Under the pieces are notes generated by a model. That model was not told the DNA's origin, did no database searches, and saw only the letters and a list, made by a program, of their open reading frames with translations. The position numbers and the translations under genes are program-made. A DNA stretch of 64,000 nucleotides from Streptomyces halobius. GTDB taxonomy: Bacteria > Actinomycetota > Actinomycetes > Streptomycetales > Streptomycetaceae. The stretch is taken from NCBI RefSeq assembly GCF_023277745.1, contig NZ_CP086322.1, positions 7,254,001 to 7,318,000 of the forward strand. The letters are read 5' to 3'. Shown piece after piece: positions 23,848 through 33,646 of the stretch; position 1 is the stretch's first letter, and every line of letters starts with the position of its first letter.

Positions 23848-26709
23848 TCAGCCCCGTTTGAGCCGGGCCGTTGTGTGACGTGTCGGCTCGGCCATCGAAG
23901 GGTTCTCCGGCCAGGGGTGCTTGGGGTAGCGGCCGCGCAACTCCGCACGCACGGACCGGTATCCGTCCCGCCAGAACGACGCGAGATCGGCCGTGACGGC
24001 CGCCGGGTGCCCGGCGGGGGACAGCAGGTGCACGAGGACGGGCACCCGCCCGTCCGCCACCCGCGGCGACTCCTGCCGGCCGAACATCTCCTGCAGCTTG
24101 ACGGCCAGCACCGGCTGCTCACCGCTGTAGTCCACGCGCACCCGCGAACCACTGGGCACCTCGATACGCTCCGGCGCCAGCTCGTCAAGACGCGCCGCGT
24201 CACCGGTCGCCCACGGCAGCAGACGGGTCAGCGCCTGCCCCGCGTCGATCCGCGCCAGATCGCCGCGCCGTCGCACCTGCCCGAGCTCCACCCCCAGCCA
24301 CTCCTCGACGCGCTCCACAAGCGCCGCATCCGACACATCGGGCCATGGCGCACCCAACTCCCGGTGCAGAAAGGCCATCCGCTGCCGCAACGCCGGCGCG
24401 CCCGCCGACCACCGCAGCAGCCCCAGGCCCTCCTGCCGCAGCCCGGACACCACCGCCTCCCGCAACAGACCGGGATCCGGCGCCGTGAGCGGACGGGCCG
24501 CCAGCTCGATCGCCCCCAGCCGGGTCACGCTCCTGGCCACCACCTCCCCGTCGGACCAGCCGACCTCCTCGCCCGAGGAACACAGCGCCCGTGCCGCGGC
24601 ACACGCCGTCTCCTCGTCGATCACCGCCGCGAGCCGCACCCGTGCGGACGCCGCCGCCACCGGCCGGTCGGCCACCGCGACGGCCAGCCATACCGCATCC
24701 CGCAGGCGCGAACCGTCCCCAGTGCCTGGAGGGCTTGGCCGGCGCCCCCATCCGGTGCCCACCCCCGGACCGTGCCCAGTCCCGGCCAACTCGGCTCTCG
24801 TCCCGGAGGCCATGAGGTAACTCCCGGCCCCGCGCGCCCGCGCCACCCGCTCCGGAAACGCAAGCGCGGCGATGAGCCCGGCGACAACGTCGTCGCTCGG
24901 GCCCCGACTGCCCCAGGCACCCCCCGACCCGGGCTCCTCGCCTGCCCCCGGAGCCTGAACGTCTGCGCTCTGGCCCGCCCTGGAAGCATCGCCGTCCGCG
25001 CCCTCGCCCGATCCCGAAACCTCGACGCCCGAGCCCCGACCGGCCTCCGAAACCTCGACATCCAGGCCTCCACCGGCCCCCGACGCACCGACCGCCGACG
25101 ACAACCGCCGCGCCTCCTGCCGCCACCTGACGGCGTACGCGTCACCACCACGCCGCGCCGTACGCCACGCATCCGCCAGATCATCCCCGTACGCGCGCGG
25201 CGGCTCCTCGCTCAGCAGGGCCACCACCTCCGCCGCCCGCCGCACACCGACCTCGCGCGCGCCGTCCAGCAGCGCGCGGGCCAGCCGCGGATGCAGGCCG
25301 AGCCGCGCCATCCGTACGCCGCGCTCCGTCGCCCGGCCTTCCGCGTCCACCGCGCCGACCGCCTTCAGCACATCCCGCGCCGCCGCAAGCGCTCCCGCCG
25401 GTGGTGTGTCCAGCAGGGCCAGCCCGGTCGCCGCCGGATCCCCCCAGCACGCCGCCTGAAGCGCGAACGCCGTCAGGTCCGCGACCTTGATCTCCGGGTC
25501 GGGGAAGCGCGGCAGCCGCCCGTCCTCCCCTTCTGACCAGCAGCGATAGACCACACCCGGTGCCTCGCGCCCGGCCCGCCCGGCCCGCTGACGCGCCGCC
25601 GCCCGCGAAGCCCGTACCGTCGTGAGCGCGCTCAGCCCACGCGCATGGTCCATCCGCGGCACCCGCGCCAGCCCGCTGTCCACCACCACACGCACACCCG
25701 GCACGGTCAGGCTCGACTCCGCGATCGACGTGGCGAGCACCACCCGCCGCCCGCCATTGCCGCCGCCCAACACGGCGTCCTGCACCTCGGCCGGCGCGCG
25801 ACCGTGCACCTGCAGCACCTCGGCATCCACCCCGGCCAGCTCCCCGGCCACGCGCCCGATCTCCCCGACCCCGGGCAGGAAACACAGCACATCCCCCGAC
25901 CGCTCCCGCAGCGCGCGCCGCACCACGCCCGCGACATGCGCCAGCAGCGCCGGATCGACCCGCATCCCGTGCGCCGGTCGCACCGGCCGCTCCGGAGGCG
26001 CCCACACCACGCCCACGGAATGCGACACGCCCGCCGCCTCGACCACCGGCGCGGGCCCCTCCGCACCGCCCAGCAGCCGGGCCCACCCCTCGGCGTCAGT
26101 CGTCGCCGACGCCGCCACCAGCCGCAGCTCCGGCCGCAGCGTCTCCCGTACGTCCAGCAGGAAGGCCGCGCAGGTATCGGCGTCCAGATGCCGCTCGTGG
26201 CATTCGTCGAGCACCACCACATCGACACCGGCCAGCTCCGGATCCCGCTGCAGCCGCTGCAGCAGCACCCCGGTGGTCACCACTTCCACGGCCGTACGGG
26301 GTCCGGCCCGCCGCTCCCCGCGCACCGTGAACCCCACCTGCCCACCCGTCGCCCGACCACCACCCCGGCCGGAAACTCCCCCAGACTCCGTCCCGGGGGA
26401 CCCCCCTCGCGTCGCTCCTTTTCCGACCTTCTCGCCCAGCAGCCAGGCCATCCGCCGTGCCGCGGCCCGCGCCGCGATCCGGCGCGGCTCGGCGACGAGC
26501 ACCCGCCGCACCGGCCCCGCGCCCGTCAGGCCCGCGAGCTCCAGGGGCACCAGGGTCGTCTTGCCGGTGCCCGGCGGCGCGCAGAGCACGGCGGTGCCGG
26601 GGCCGTCGGGCCCGTCAAGGGCGGCACGCAGCGCGGGCAGCGCGGTACGAACGGTCAGCTGATCGAGGACGTCGCGACGGATGGCGTGGCGGATGTCGTG
26701 GCGGGTCAC
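23848..26709 (-). CDS. hrpB: ATP-dependent helicase HrpB (DEAH family)
   Basis: A 953-residue DEAH-box helicase. Walker A is APPGTGKTTLVPLEL (near residue 42), motif II is DECHERHLD, motif III SATTD, and motif VI region is QRAGRAGREAPGVVYRCWS. The HrpB-specific C-terminal domain includes DYSGEQPVLAVKLQEMFG and ends with PKHPWPENPSMAEPTRHTTARLKRG-type text. The length exceeds E. coli HrpB (about 810) because of two low-complexity insertions, near residues 90-115 and 570-640. Thought to be an RNA helicase-like ATPase; the exact bacterial role is unclear. GTG at 26709 gives the family start. Confidence 0.92.
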   Translation of the reverse strand: MTRHDIRHAIRRDVLDQLTVRTALPALRAALDGPDGPGTAVLCAPPGTGKTTLVPLELAGLTGAGPVRRVLVAEPRRIAARAAARRMAWLLGEKVGKGATRGGSPGTESGGVSGRGGGRATGGQVGFTVRGERRAGPRTAVEVVTTGVLLQRLQRDPELAGVDVVVLDECHERHLDADTCAAFLLDVRETLRPELRLVAASATTDAEGWARLLGGAEGPAPVVEAAGVSHSVGVVWAPPERPVRPAHGMRVDPALLAHVAGVVRRALRERSGDVLCFLPGVGEIGRVAGELAGVDAEVLQVHGRAPAEVQDAVLGGGNGGRRVVLATSIAESSLTVPGVRVVVDSGLARVPRMDHARGLSALTTVRASRAAARQRAGRAGREAPGVVYRCWSEGEDGRLPRFPDPEIKVADLTAFALQAACWGDPAATGLALLDTPPAGALAAARDVLKAVGAVDAEGRATERGVRMARLGLHPRLARALLDGAREVGVRRAAEVVALLSEEPPRAYGDDLADAWRTARRGGDAYAVRWRQEARRLSSAVGASGAGGGLDVEVSEAGRGSGVEVSGSGEGADGDASRAGQSADVQAPGAGEEPGSGGAWGSRGPSDDVVAGLIAALAFPERVARARGAGSYLMASGTRAELAGTGHGPGVGTGWGRRPSPPGTGDGSRLRDAVWLAVAVADRPVAAASARVRLAAVIDEETACAAARALCSSGEEVGWSDGEVVARSVTRLGAIELAARPLTAPDPGLLREAVVSGLRQEGLGLLRWSAGAPALRQRMAFLHRELGAPWPDVSDAALVERVEEWLGVELGQVRRRGDLARIDAGQALTRLLPWATGDAARLDELAPERIEVPSGSRVRVDYSGEQPVLAVKLQEMFGRQESPRVADGRVPVLVHLLSPAGHPAAVTADLASFWRDGYRSVRAELRGRYPKHPWPENPSMAEPTRHTTARLKRG

Positions 26710-26763
26710 GTCATCAGTCTGACGGCCGGGTCTGACAGTGCCGTCGGCCGCCCGTGCCCGCCG

Positions 26764-27579
26764 TCAGTCGGCCACGCACACAAAGATCGCTGTCCCCGGG
26801 ATCAGATGACCGCGCAGCGGCGACCAGCTGCCCCACTCCTGCGTGTTCCAGTCCGGCCACTCCGGTTCGACGAGGTCCGCCAGCCGGAACCCGGCGGCCA
26901 CCACGTCCCGCACCCGGTCGCCCATCGTCCGGTGGTGCTCCACGTACACCGCCCGCCCGGTCTCGTCCTGCTCGACATACGGTGTGCGGTCGAAGTAGGA
27001 GGCGGCCACCGACAGGCCCTCGGGACCGGGCTCATCGGGGAAGGCCCAGCGGACGGGGTGGGTGACGGAGAAGACGAACCGGCCGCCCGGCCGCAGCACC
27101 CTGCGTACCTCGCGCAGCACCCGCACCGGATCCGCGACGAACGGAATCGCGCCGTACGCGGAGCAGGCGAGGTCGAAGCAGCCGTCCCGGAACGGCAGTG
27201 CCCCCGCGTCCGCCTCCACCAGCTCGGCGTCCCCGTCCGTCCCGTCGGCGATGCGCAGCGCGTGCTGCAGCTGCCGGTGGGAGATATCGAGCGCCACCGG
27301 GAGGGCACCCTGGGCCGCCAGCCAGCGGGAACACTGCGCCGCGCCGGCGCCGATCTCCAGGACGCGCCGCCCCTTCAGCTCCGCCACGGGCCCCAGCAGC
27401 CCGGCCTCCGCCTCGTCCAGTCCCTCGGGGCCCCAGATGAAACGGTCGTCCCCCAGGAAGGCGCCGTGCTCGCTCTGGTACTCGTCCGCGTTGCGGTCCC
27501 ACCAGCCGCGACTGGCCCGGCTGCTCTCGGCGTCCGAGGCACCACGACGGGTCGCCTCCGGTTCGTAGTCTTGGTTCAT
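26764..27579 (-). CDS. Class I SAM-dependent methyltransferase
   Basis: A 271-residue methyltransferase. Motif I is VLEIGAGAAQCSRWLAAQG near residues 70-88, followed by VALDIS (motif post I), FDLACSAYGAIPFV and LRPGGRFVFSVTHPV, the standard Methyltransf_11 order. The N-terminal part (WWDRNADEYQSEHG) is typical of a widespread actinobacterial subgroup of unknown substrate. It lies 55 bases before hrpB in the same direction, so the two are probably cotranscribed. It is divergent from rpsA. Confidence 0.85.
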   Translation of the reverse strand: MNQDYEPEATRRGASDAESSRASRGWWDRNADEYQSEHGAFLGDDRFIWGPEGLDEAEAGLLGPVAELKGRRVLEIGAGAAQCSRWLAAQGALPVALDISHRQLQHALRIADGTDGDAELVEADAGALPFRDGCFDLACSAYGAIPFVADPVRVLREVRRVLRPGGRFVFSVTHPVRWAFPDEPGPEGLSVAASYFDRTPYVEQDETGRAVYVEHHRTMGDRVRDVVAAGFRLADLVEPEWPDWNTQEWGSWSPLRGHLIPGTAIFVCVAD

Positions 27580-27702
27580 CGCGCCCGTCGTCGTAGCCTT
27601 CGCTGTGCTTGTCGCTGCGGGGACTGTGAGGCGGTTTGGCCTCGTGGAACATCGCGTGTGCCGGTTATGGGGCGTTCTGTCCCGGGTGTGCGCGTTCGCG
27701 CA

Positions 27703-27731
27703 TTGACCGTGTCCGGCTGCCCCCGTATGCT
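27703..27731 (+). promoter_or_regulatory. Housekeeping promoter of rpsA
   Basis: TTGACC (27703-27708), a 17-base spacer and TATGCT (27726-27731), an excellent sigma-70/HrdB-type promoter. Transcription from about 27738 gives a leader of roughly 190 bases before the rpsA ATG, long enough for post-transcriptional control. I see nothing else clear between 27580 and 27702. Confidence 0.8.
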
Positions 27732-27926
27732 ACAAGTTGCGCTGCGGGCTTGCGCGCCTCGGACGGAGCAGGCCGCGCTCGCATCTGTTGTATGTCCCCT
27801 CGGTTCTCGGGTGCCTTTCCTCTCGGGTTGGCGCTTCCTTGGCTGTCCGGCTTCATCAGCTGCGATACGGGCTCTCGGCGTAGCAGTACCTACGACTTCA
27901 ATGTCCGTACCGGAGCCCTTTCCCAC

Positions 27927-29444
27927 ATGACGAGCAGCACCGAGACCACCGCCACCACCCCGCAGGTTGCGGTCAACGACATCGGTAACGAGGAAGCCTT
28001 CCTCGCCGCGATCGACGAGACGATCAAGTACTTCAACGACGGCGACATCGTCGACGGCGTCATCGTGAAGGTCGACCGGGACGAGGTCCTGCTCGACATC
28101 GGTTACAAGACCGAAGGTGTGATCCCGAGCCGCGAGCTCTCGATCAAGCACGACGTCGACCCCAACGAGGTCGTTGCCGTCGGCGACGAGATCGAGGCCC
28201 TGGTCCTCCAGAAGGAGGACAAGGAAGGCCGCCTCATCCTGTCCAAGAAGCGCGCTCAGTACGAGCGTGCCTGGGGCACGATCGAGAAGATCAAGGAAGA
28301 GGACGGGATCGTCACCGGTACCGTCATCGAGGTCGTCAAGGGTGGTCTCATCCTCGACATCGGCCTCCGCGGCTTCCTCCCGGCCTCCCTGGTCGAGATG
28401 CGCCGCGTCCGCGACCTCCAGCCCTACGTGGGCAAGGAGCTTGAGGCCAAGATCATCGAGCTGGACAAGAACCGCAACAACGTGGTCCTGTCCCGCCGTG
28501 CCTGGCTGGAGCAGACCCAGAGCGAGGTCCGCCAGACCTTCCTCACCACCCTCCAGAAGGGCCAGGTGCGCTCCGGCGTCGTCTCCTCCATCGTCAACTT
28601 CGGTGCCTTCGTGGACCTGGGCGGCGTCGACGGTCTCGTCCACGTCTCCGAGCTGTCCTGGAAGCACATCGACCACCCCTCCGAGGTCGTCGAGGTCGGC
28701 CAGGAGGTCACGGTCGAGGTCCTGGACGTCGACATGGACCGCGAGCGCGTGTCCCTGTCGCTCAAGGCGACCCAGGAAGACCCGTGGCAGCAGTTCGCCC
28801 GGACCCACCAGATCGGTCAGGTCGTCCCGGGTAAGGTCACCAAGCTCGTTCCGTTCGGTGCGTTCGTCCGCGTCGACGAGGGCATCGAGGGCCTGGTCCA
28901 CATCTCCGAGCTGGCCGAGCGCCACGTCGAGATCCCGGAGCAGGTCGTCCAGGTCAACGACGAGATCTTCGTCAAGGTCATCGACATCGACCTGGAGCGT
29001 CGCCGGATCTCGCTGTCCCTGAAGCAGGCCAACGAGTCCTTCGGTGCCCACCCGGAGGAGGTCGAGTTCGACCCGACCCTGTACGGCATGGCCGCGTCCT
29101 ACGACGACCAGGGCAACTACATCTACCCCGAGGGCTTCGACCCGGAGACCAACGACTGGCTGCCGGGCTACGAGGCCCAGCGCGAGGCGTGGGAGCAGCA
29201 GTACGCCGAGGCGCAGCAGCGCTTCGAGCAGCACCAGGCCCAGGTCATCAAGTCCCGCGAGGCCGACGAGCAGGCCGCGGCCGAGGGCGCCGCGGCTCCC
29301 GCGCCGGCCAGTGGCGGCAACACCGGTGGCGGCAACGCCTCCGGCGGCTCGTACTCCTCGGAGACGGCGGACAACTCCGGCGCCCTGGCGTCGGACGAGG
29401 CCCTGGCCGCGCTCCGCGAGAAGCTGGCCGGCGGCCAGAGCTGA
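27927..29444 (+). CDS. rpsA: 30S ribosomal protein S1
   Basis: A 505-residue ribosomal protein with four S1 RNA-binding repeats at about 35-105, 120-190, 205-275 and 290-362 (for example GDIVDGVIVKVDRDEVLLDI, GQVRSGVVSSIVNFGAFVDL, GQVVPGKVTKLVPFGAFVRV). The C-terminal 100 residues are a coiled, then Gly/Ala/Ser-rich, tail. The length is typical for actinobacteria. ATG at 27927 is chosen because MTSSTETTATTPQVAVNDIG is the known family start; the frame happens to stay open 97 codons further upstream. It binds mRNA during initiation. Codon use is highly biased (GAG, AAG, GTC), as expected for strong expression. Confidence 0.97.
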   Translation: MTSSTETTATTPQVAVNDIGNEEAFLAAIDETIKYFNDGDIVDGVIVKVDRDEVLLDIGYKTEGVIPSRELSIKHDVDPNEVVAVGDEIEALVLQKEDKEGRLILSKKRAQYERAWGTIEKIKEEDGIVTGTVIEVVKGGLILDIGLRGFLPASLVEMRRVRDLQPYVGKELEAKIIELDKNRNNVVLSRRAWLEQTQSEVRQTFLTTLQKGQVRSGVVSSIVNFGAFVDLGGVDGLVHVSELSWKHIDHPSEVVEVGQEVTVEVLDVDMDRERVSLSLKATQEDPWQQFARTHQIGQVVPGKVTKLVPFGAFVRVDEGIEGLVHISELAERHVEIPEQVVQVNDEIFVKVIDIDLERRRISLSLKQANESFGAHPEEVEFDPTLYGMAASYDDQGNYIYPEGFDPETNDWLPGYEAQREAWEQQYAEAQQRFEQHQAQVIKSREADEQAAAEGAAAPAPASGGNTGGGNASGGSYSSETADNSGALASDEALAALREKLAGGQS

Positions 29445-29475
29445 AACGCTCACACCGCTAGGCACTAGCCGATAG

Positions 29476-29513
29476 GCGAAGGCCCGTCCCCCCTCTTGGG
29501 GGACGGGTCTTCG
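29476..29513. terminator. Terminator after rpsA
   Basis: GCGAAGGCCCGTCCCCC (29476-29492) pairs with GGGGGACGGGTCTTCGC (29497-29513), a near-perfect 17-bp stem with a 4-base loop. It lies 32 bases after the rpsA stop. Confidence 0.85.
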
Positions 29514-29583
29514 CTGTGTGTGGGTGGCCGGGCGTCGGTGGTGTCGCCGCTCGACTCCCGGGCGGCGGCCGGTGTACCGGGGG

Positions 29584-30375
29584 TCAGCCCACCGGGACGC
29601 CCGGGTTGGCGGTGCCGCGGCCGCCGGTGACGGTGTTGTCGCCGCCGATGGTGACCGGGCAGTCCGACGCGTCGTAATGGGTGATGTTGAAGCCGTAGCG
29701 GTCGGAGCCCGTCGCGTCGCTCAGGTCGGACTTGTTGCCACGGAAGACCGCTCCGCAGCCCCAACCCGCTGCTGGCTGTGGGTCTCGTAGCCGTTGTTGG
29801 TGGTGTGGCTGCCGGTGTTGTTCTCGACGACGACGTCGTTGCCTTTGACATCGCCCCAGGAGTCGTCGAAGTCGGCTCCGGTCAGCCCGCTGCCGTCAAA
29901 GGTGTTGCGCTGATCCTCGCGCGGGTCGTGCTTTCCTGGATGTCGATGTTCTCGCCGCCGACACCGGGGCCGATGGTGTTGTCGAGGATCTGGACGTTGT
30001 CGCTCTTGTCGTCGGTGCCGCCCGCGCTGCCGACGTACACCCCCTCGCCCATGCCGCTTCCGTCCTTGCCGGTATCACGGATGGTGGAGTTCTCGATGAC
30101 GCCGTCCTTGCCGGACTTACGGAAGTGCACGCCCTCCATATCCAGGTCATGGACGGTGACGGAGTCGATGACGACACCGTTGGAGGCATCCATCATGATG
30201 CCCTTCTGGCCGCCGGTGACGGTGATCCCTTTGACGGTCCAGTACGAGTGACGGGCCAGTACGAGGCGCCGTTGAGGTGCAGTCCATAGCCGCCGCTCGC
30301 GATGGGTTCGGCCTTCGACCAGCCGGTGCGGGTTGCCAGTGACGCGGCGGCCGACACGGTCAGGAGGGGGCCGGT
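29584..30375 (-). pseudogene. Secreted right-handed beta-helix (pectate-lyase-like) protein, multiply frameshifted
   Basis: Parallel beta-helix text is spread over at least three frames on the minus strand. In order: a signal-like RRLRTGPLLTVSAAASLA; SKAEPIASGGYGLHLNGA; after a shift, SYWTVKGITVTGGQKGIMMD and DMEGVHFRKSGKDGVIENST and DNVQILDNTIGPGVGGENID; then in other frames TFDGSGLTGADFDDSWGD, NNTGSHTTNNGYETH and GFNITHYDASDCPVTIGGD to the stop at 29584. The region that normally lies between the signal peptide and the first coil is missing. One frameshift is a 17-bp tandem duplication (30233-30265). Intact relatives are secreted polysaccharide-binding or -degrading proteins. Confidence 0.75.
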
Positions 30376-30581
30376 GCGCAGCCGGCGTGGGGTGTGCGGC
30401 CTGGGGACGGGGGGCGTCCGGGCGTCTCGTAAGGCGAATGGGCGGCCGCTGCGAAACGTGGCGTGATCTCGACTCCGCGGCAGGCGCCGGAAGGCGGCAC
30501 TGCAGGACCGTAAGGACTGCTCGGGAATGCGGGGGCGGCGCTGGGCGTTCTTGCACACGGACATGAGGAGGAGCGGTCACT

Positions 30582-31529
30582 GTGTTGGATCCCCACGGGT
30601 TGTACGAATGGGAGCCGAGCGGGCTCGCGGCGGTGGAGGCCATCGCGGCCAGGGACTCCGCCGGGCTGGTGTTGCTGTACCACTTCGACGGCTATATCGA
30701 CGCCGGAGAGACCGGCGACCAGATCGTGGAACGGCTGCTGGGCGGCCTGACGCACCGTGTCATCGCCCGCTTCGACCACGACCGGCTGATCGACTACCGG
30801 GCCCGCCGCCCGCTGCTCACCTTCGAGAACCACCGCTGGACCACATATGAGACGCCCGGTATCACGCTGCGACTCGTCGAGGACGCGACGGGGGCGCCGT
30901 TCCTGCTGCTGTCCGGCCCCGAGCCGGATGTGGAATGGGAGCGTTTCGCGGCCGCGGTGCGGCAGATGGTGGAGCGGCTCGGCGTGCGGCTCTCGGTCAG
31001 CTTCCACGGCATTCCGATGGGCGTCCCGCACACCCGCCCCGTGGGCATCACCCCGCACGGCAACCGCACCGATCTGATGCCCGGCCACACCAGCTTCTTC
31101 GACGAGGCGCAGGTCCCCGGCAGCGCGGAGGCGCTGATCGAGTTCCGGCTGGCCGAGGCGGGACATGACGTCCTGGGCGTGGCGGCGCATGTGCCGCACT
31201 ACATCGCCCGGTCCGCGTACCCGGATGCCGCGCTCACGGTCCTGGAAGCCGTGACGGCCGCGACCGGCCTGGTGCTGCCCGGCGCGGCACATGCGCTGCG
31301 TACGGAGGCGCTGCGGACGCAGGAGGAGATCGAACGGCAGATCTCGGAGGGTGACGAGGAGTTGGTCGCCCTGGTCAGCGGGCTGGAACACCAGTACGAC
31401 GCGGTGGCGGGGGCCGAGACCAGGGGGAACCTCGTGGCCGAGCCGATGGAACTTCCCACGGCCGACGAGATCGGCAGGGAATTCGAACGCTTCCTGGCGG
31501 AGCGGGAGGGGGACGGGGGAGGGGCGTGA
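30582..31529 (+). CDS. PAC2 family protein (proteasome assembly chaperone-like)
   Basis: A 315-residue PAC2-fold protein. Recognisable blocks are [52 protein letters not shown] and the [21 protein letters not shown] stretch in the middle. Actinobacteria with a 20S proteasome carry several such proteins, but a role in bacterial proteasome assembly is not proven. GTG at 30582 has AGGAGGAG 9 bases upstream. The C-terminal 60 residues are acidic and helical. It ends 95 bases before coaE in the same direction. Confidence 0.88.
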   Translation: MLDPHGLYEWEPSGLAAVEAIAARDSAGLVLLYHFDGYIDAGETGDQIVERLLGGLTHRVIARFDHDRLIDYRARRPLLTFENHRWTTYETPGITLRLVEDATGAPFLLLSGPEPDVEWERFAAAVRQMVERLGVRLSVSFHGIPMGVPHTRPVGITPHGNRTDLMPGHTSFFDEAQVPGSAEALIEFRLAEAGHDVLGVAAHVPHYIARSAYPDAALTVLEAVTAATGLVLPGAAHALRTEALRTQEEIERQISEGDEELVALVSGLEHQYDAVAGAETRGNLVAEPMELPTADEIGREFERFLAEREGDGGGA

Positions 31530-31624
31530 TCTGAGTCCGGTGTTGCCGGGACGATGAGGTGGCTGAGGCCGTGTTCGGTGATGCGGCTGAGGCCGGCGTT
31601 CTGCGGACCGTATAGCGTGGGCCC

Positions 31625-32215
31625 ATGGTGAAGGTGGGGCTGACCGGCGGAATCGGCGCGGGCAAGAGTGAGGTCTCGCGGTTGCTGGCGTCGTACGGCG
31701 CGGTGATCGTGGACGCGGACCGCCTCGCGCGCGAGGTCGTCGCGCCGGGCACGCCCGGACTGGCGGCTGTGGTGGAGGAGTTCGGGGACGGCGTCCTCAC
31801 CCCGGACGGCAGCCTGGACCGGCCGAAACTCGGCGGGATCGTCTTCGCCGACCCGGAGAAGCTCAAGGCGCTCAACGCGATCGTGCATCCGCTGGTCGGC
31901 GCACGCTCGGCCGAACTGGAGGCATCGGCAGGGCCCGACGCGGTGGTGGTACACGATGTGCCACTGCTGGCGGAGAACGGCCTGGCACCGCTCTACGACC
32001 TGGTCATCGTCGTCGACGTCGCACCGGAGACCCAGCTGGACCGGCTGGTACGGCTGCGCGGAATGACGCAGGACGAGGCGAAGGCACGGATGGCGGCGCA
32101 GGCGACCCGCGAACAGCGGCTGGCGGTCGCGGACATCGTCATCGACAACGACGGGCCGCTGGCGGCGCTGGAACCTCAGGTCCGCGCGGTGTGGGAGCGT
32201 CTGCGGGGCGCGTGA
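31625..32215 (+). CDS. coaE: Dephospho-CoA kinase
   Basis: A 196-residue kinase that phosphorylates the 3'-hydroxyl of dephospho-CoA, the last step of coenzyme A synthesis. Walker A is [15 protein letters not shown] at residues 5-19. [12 protein letters not shown] follows, then the lid region [11 protein letters not shown] and QAREQRL-type text ([18 protein letters not shown]). The length is normal; some actinobacterial CoaE have a C-terminal extension, which is absent here. It is 23 bases before the cupin gene and both read away from the PAC2 gene. Confidence 0.95.
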   Translation: MVKVGLTGGIGAGKSEVSRLLASYGAVIVDADRLAREVVAPGTPGLAAVVEEFGDGVLTPDGSLDRPKLGGIVFADPEKLKALNAIVHPLVGARSAELEASAGPDAVVVHDVPLLAENGLAPLYDLVIVVDVAPETQLDRLVRLRGMTQDEAKARMAAQATREQRLAVADIVIDNDGPLAALEPQVRAVWERLRGA

Positions 32216-32238
32216 GGGCGGACGGTAGCCTCGCCGTC

Positions 32239-32619
32239 ATGAGCGCTACCGATCTCGACTCCGAGGCCCCCGCGTCCTTCGTCGTCAACGTCCCCGGCAT
32301 CGCCGACGCGGAGCTGGAGCCGGAGCCCCTGGACCCCGAACAGATCGTCTCCGGGGAGCCGGTGGTGACGGGCAAGGTGCTGTCGGAATCTCCGGACGGC
32401 CGCCAGATCCGCGGCATCTGGCAGATCACGCCCGGCGTGGTGACGGACACCGAGGCCGACGAGCTGTTCGTGGTCGTCAGCGGCCGCGCCACGATCGAGG
32501 TCGAGGGCGGCCCGGTGCTGGAGGTGGGGCCCGGCGACGCCTGCGTCCTGCGCGAGGGCGACCGCACGCGGTGGACCGTGCACGAGACGTTGCGCAAGGC
32601 GTACCACATCAGCGTGTAG
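32239..32619 (+). CDS. Cupin-domain protein
   Basis: A 126-residue single cupin. The core is GIWQITPGVVTDTEADELFVV followed by VSGRATIEVEGGP, GPGDACVLREGDRTRWTVHE and a C-terminal AYHISV. The usual metal-binding His pair of motif 1 is replaced (TDTEADE), so metal binding is doubtful; the family (DUF861-like cupins) includes (S)-ureidoglycine aminohydrolase-type folds. ATG at 32239 is preferred over an in-frame GTG at 32191 that overlaps coaE. Function unknown. Confidence 0.8.
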   Translation: MSATDLDSEAPASFVVNVPGIADAELEPEPLDPEQIVSGEPVVTGKVLSESPDGRQIRGIWQITPGVVTDTEADELFVVVSGRATIEVEGGPVLEVGPGDACVLREGDRTRWTVHETLRKAYHISV

Positions 32620-32800
32620 GGGCAGGCGGCAGGCGGTGAACGGGCGTTGTCGGCGTCGTGTTCGGCTGCTGCCCACAGCGCGTCGGGGTTGACCCTGTCG
32701 CCGGGGGGGAATGCGGTGTCTGGCGGGATTGTTGTGCCGCACGTGACGCCGTATGGCGGGCGGCCGATGCTGCCCCGACGGAGAGGGAGAGGAGACGGCC

Positions 32801-33184
32801 GTGCCCGAGCGCACCCCCGAGACCCATGTCATCGACTTCCGAGCCGCGGAGCATCTGCTGGCAGGCCGCGACCCACGGGGCGCGATCAGGCTTCTCGACC
32901 CGGTCATCACGGCATATCCCGAGAACACCGCGGCCCGGCTGCTGCGCGCCCGTGCCTTCTTCCATGCCGCTCAACTCCGCTCTGCGGAGCTTGAGTTCCA
33001 GCTCGTGCTGGAACGCGAGCCGGACAACGCCTTCGCGCATTTCGCGCTCGGCCGCACTCTGGAGCGCGCCAACCGCCCCGAGGAGGCACGGCGTCACTTC
33101 CGTCTCGCCGCCGCCCTGGAGCCACGCCCGGATTTCCTCGAAGCCGCCCGCTTCGTCCGCGACACGGGAACCGGGGAGAGCTGA
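32801..33184 (+). CDS. Small tetratricopeptide-repeat protein
   Basis: A 127-residue protein with about three TPR helices-pairs: AEHLLAGRDPRGAIRLLDPVI, ARLLRARAFFHAAQLRSAEL and AHFALGRTLERANRPEEARR. Such proteins mediate protein-protein contacts. GTG at 32801 follows GGAGAGGAGA, a strong ribosome-binding site; the frame remains open further 5' but without one. It is about 180 bases after the cupin gene, on the same strand. Partner unknown. Confidence 0.85.
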   Translation: MPERTPETHVIDFRAAEHLLAGRDPRGAIRLLDPVITAYPENTAARLLRARAFFHAAQLRSAELEFQLVLEREPDNAFAHFALGRTLERANRPEEARRHFRLAAALEPRPDFLEAARFVRDTGTGES

Positions 33185-33325
33185 TGGCTGACCGATCGGA
33201 TCCTGCCGGCCTCCCGCATCCAGCCAGTCTTCCCATCCAGCCGGTCGTGCGATGCCCGCGATGCCGGCGCCGTCTTCCCCATGCGGCCGATCTCCCCCGA
33301 CTCAGATGTCCCCGTCCCTAGGCCC

Positions 33326-33646
33326 CTAGGGCGCTCTTCTCCTTTGCCCGTAGCCTGTGGCGCGTCTGCGGAAGGCGTCGTTCCGGCCCAGGTCGGGCTC
33401 GTAGGGGGGTATCTCCCTGCCCGGCTGGTAGTGCGCTCCTTGGTGCATGTGCCGAATCACCATGGCCAGGTCGGCGACTGCCACCGCCGCCAGGGCGGCG
33501 CACGCCGCTGCCCATTCCGGCCGGCCTGCCATCACAAAGGCGGCTGTTCCGAGGATGGCCCAAAACAGCCCGAACAGCGCCAGCCCACAGCGCATCCTCA
33601 GCGGGCTGCGTGCGTGAAGGGGTTCATCTCCCGTACGCATCGGCAA
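33326..33646 (-). CDS. DUF6343 family small membrane protein
   Basis: A 106-residue protein with two hydrophobic segments (CGLALFGLFWAILGTAAFVM and WAAACAALAAVAVADLAMV) and a polar C-terminus ending RRRATGYGQRRRAP. It starts MPMRTGDEPLHARSPLRMR, which matches the streptomycete DUF6343 family. If the upstream helicase frame is taken at face value it overlaps this gene by 49 bases; the overlap disappears if that frame is corrected, which supports the helicase being frameshifted. Function unknown. Confidence 0.75.
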   Translation of the reverse strand: MPMRTGDEPLHARSPLRMRCGLALFGLFWAILGTAAFVMAGRPEWAAACAALAAVAVADLAMVIRHMHQGAHYQPGREIPPYEPDLGRNDAFRRRATGYGQRRRAP

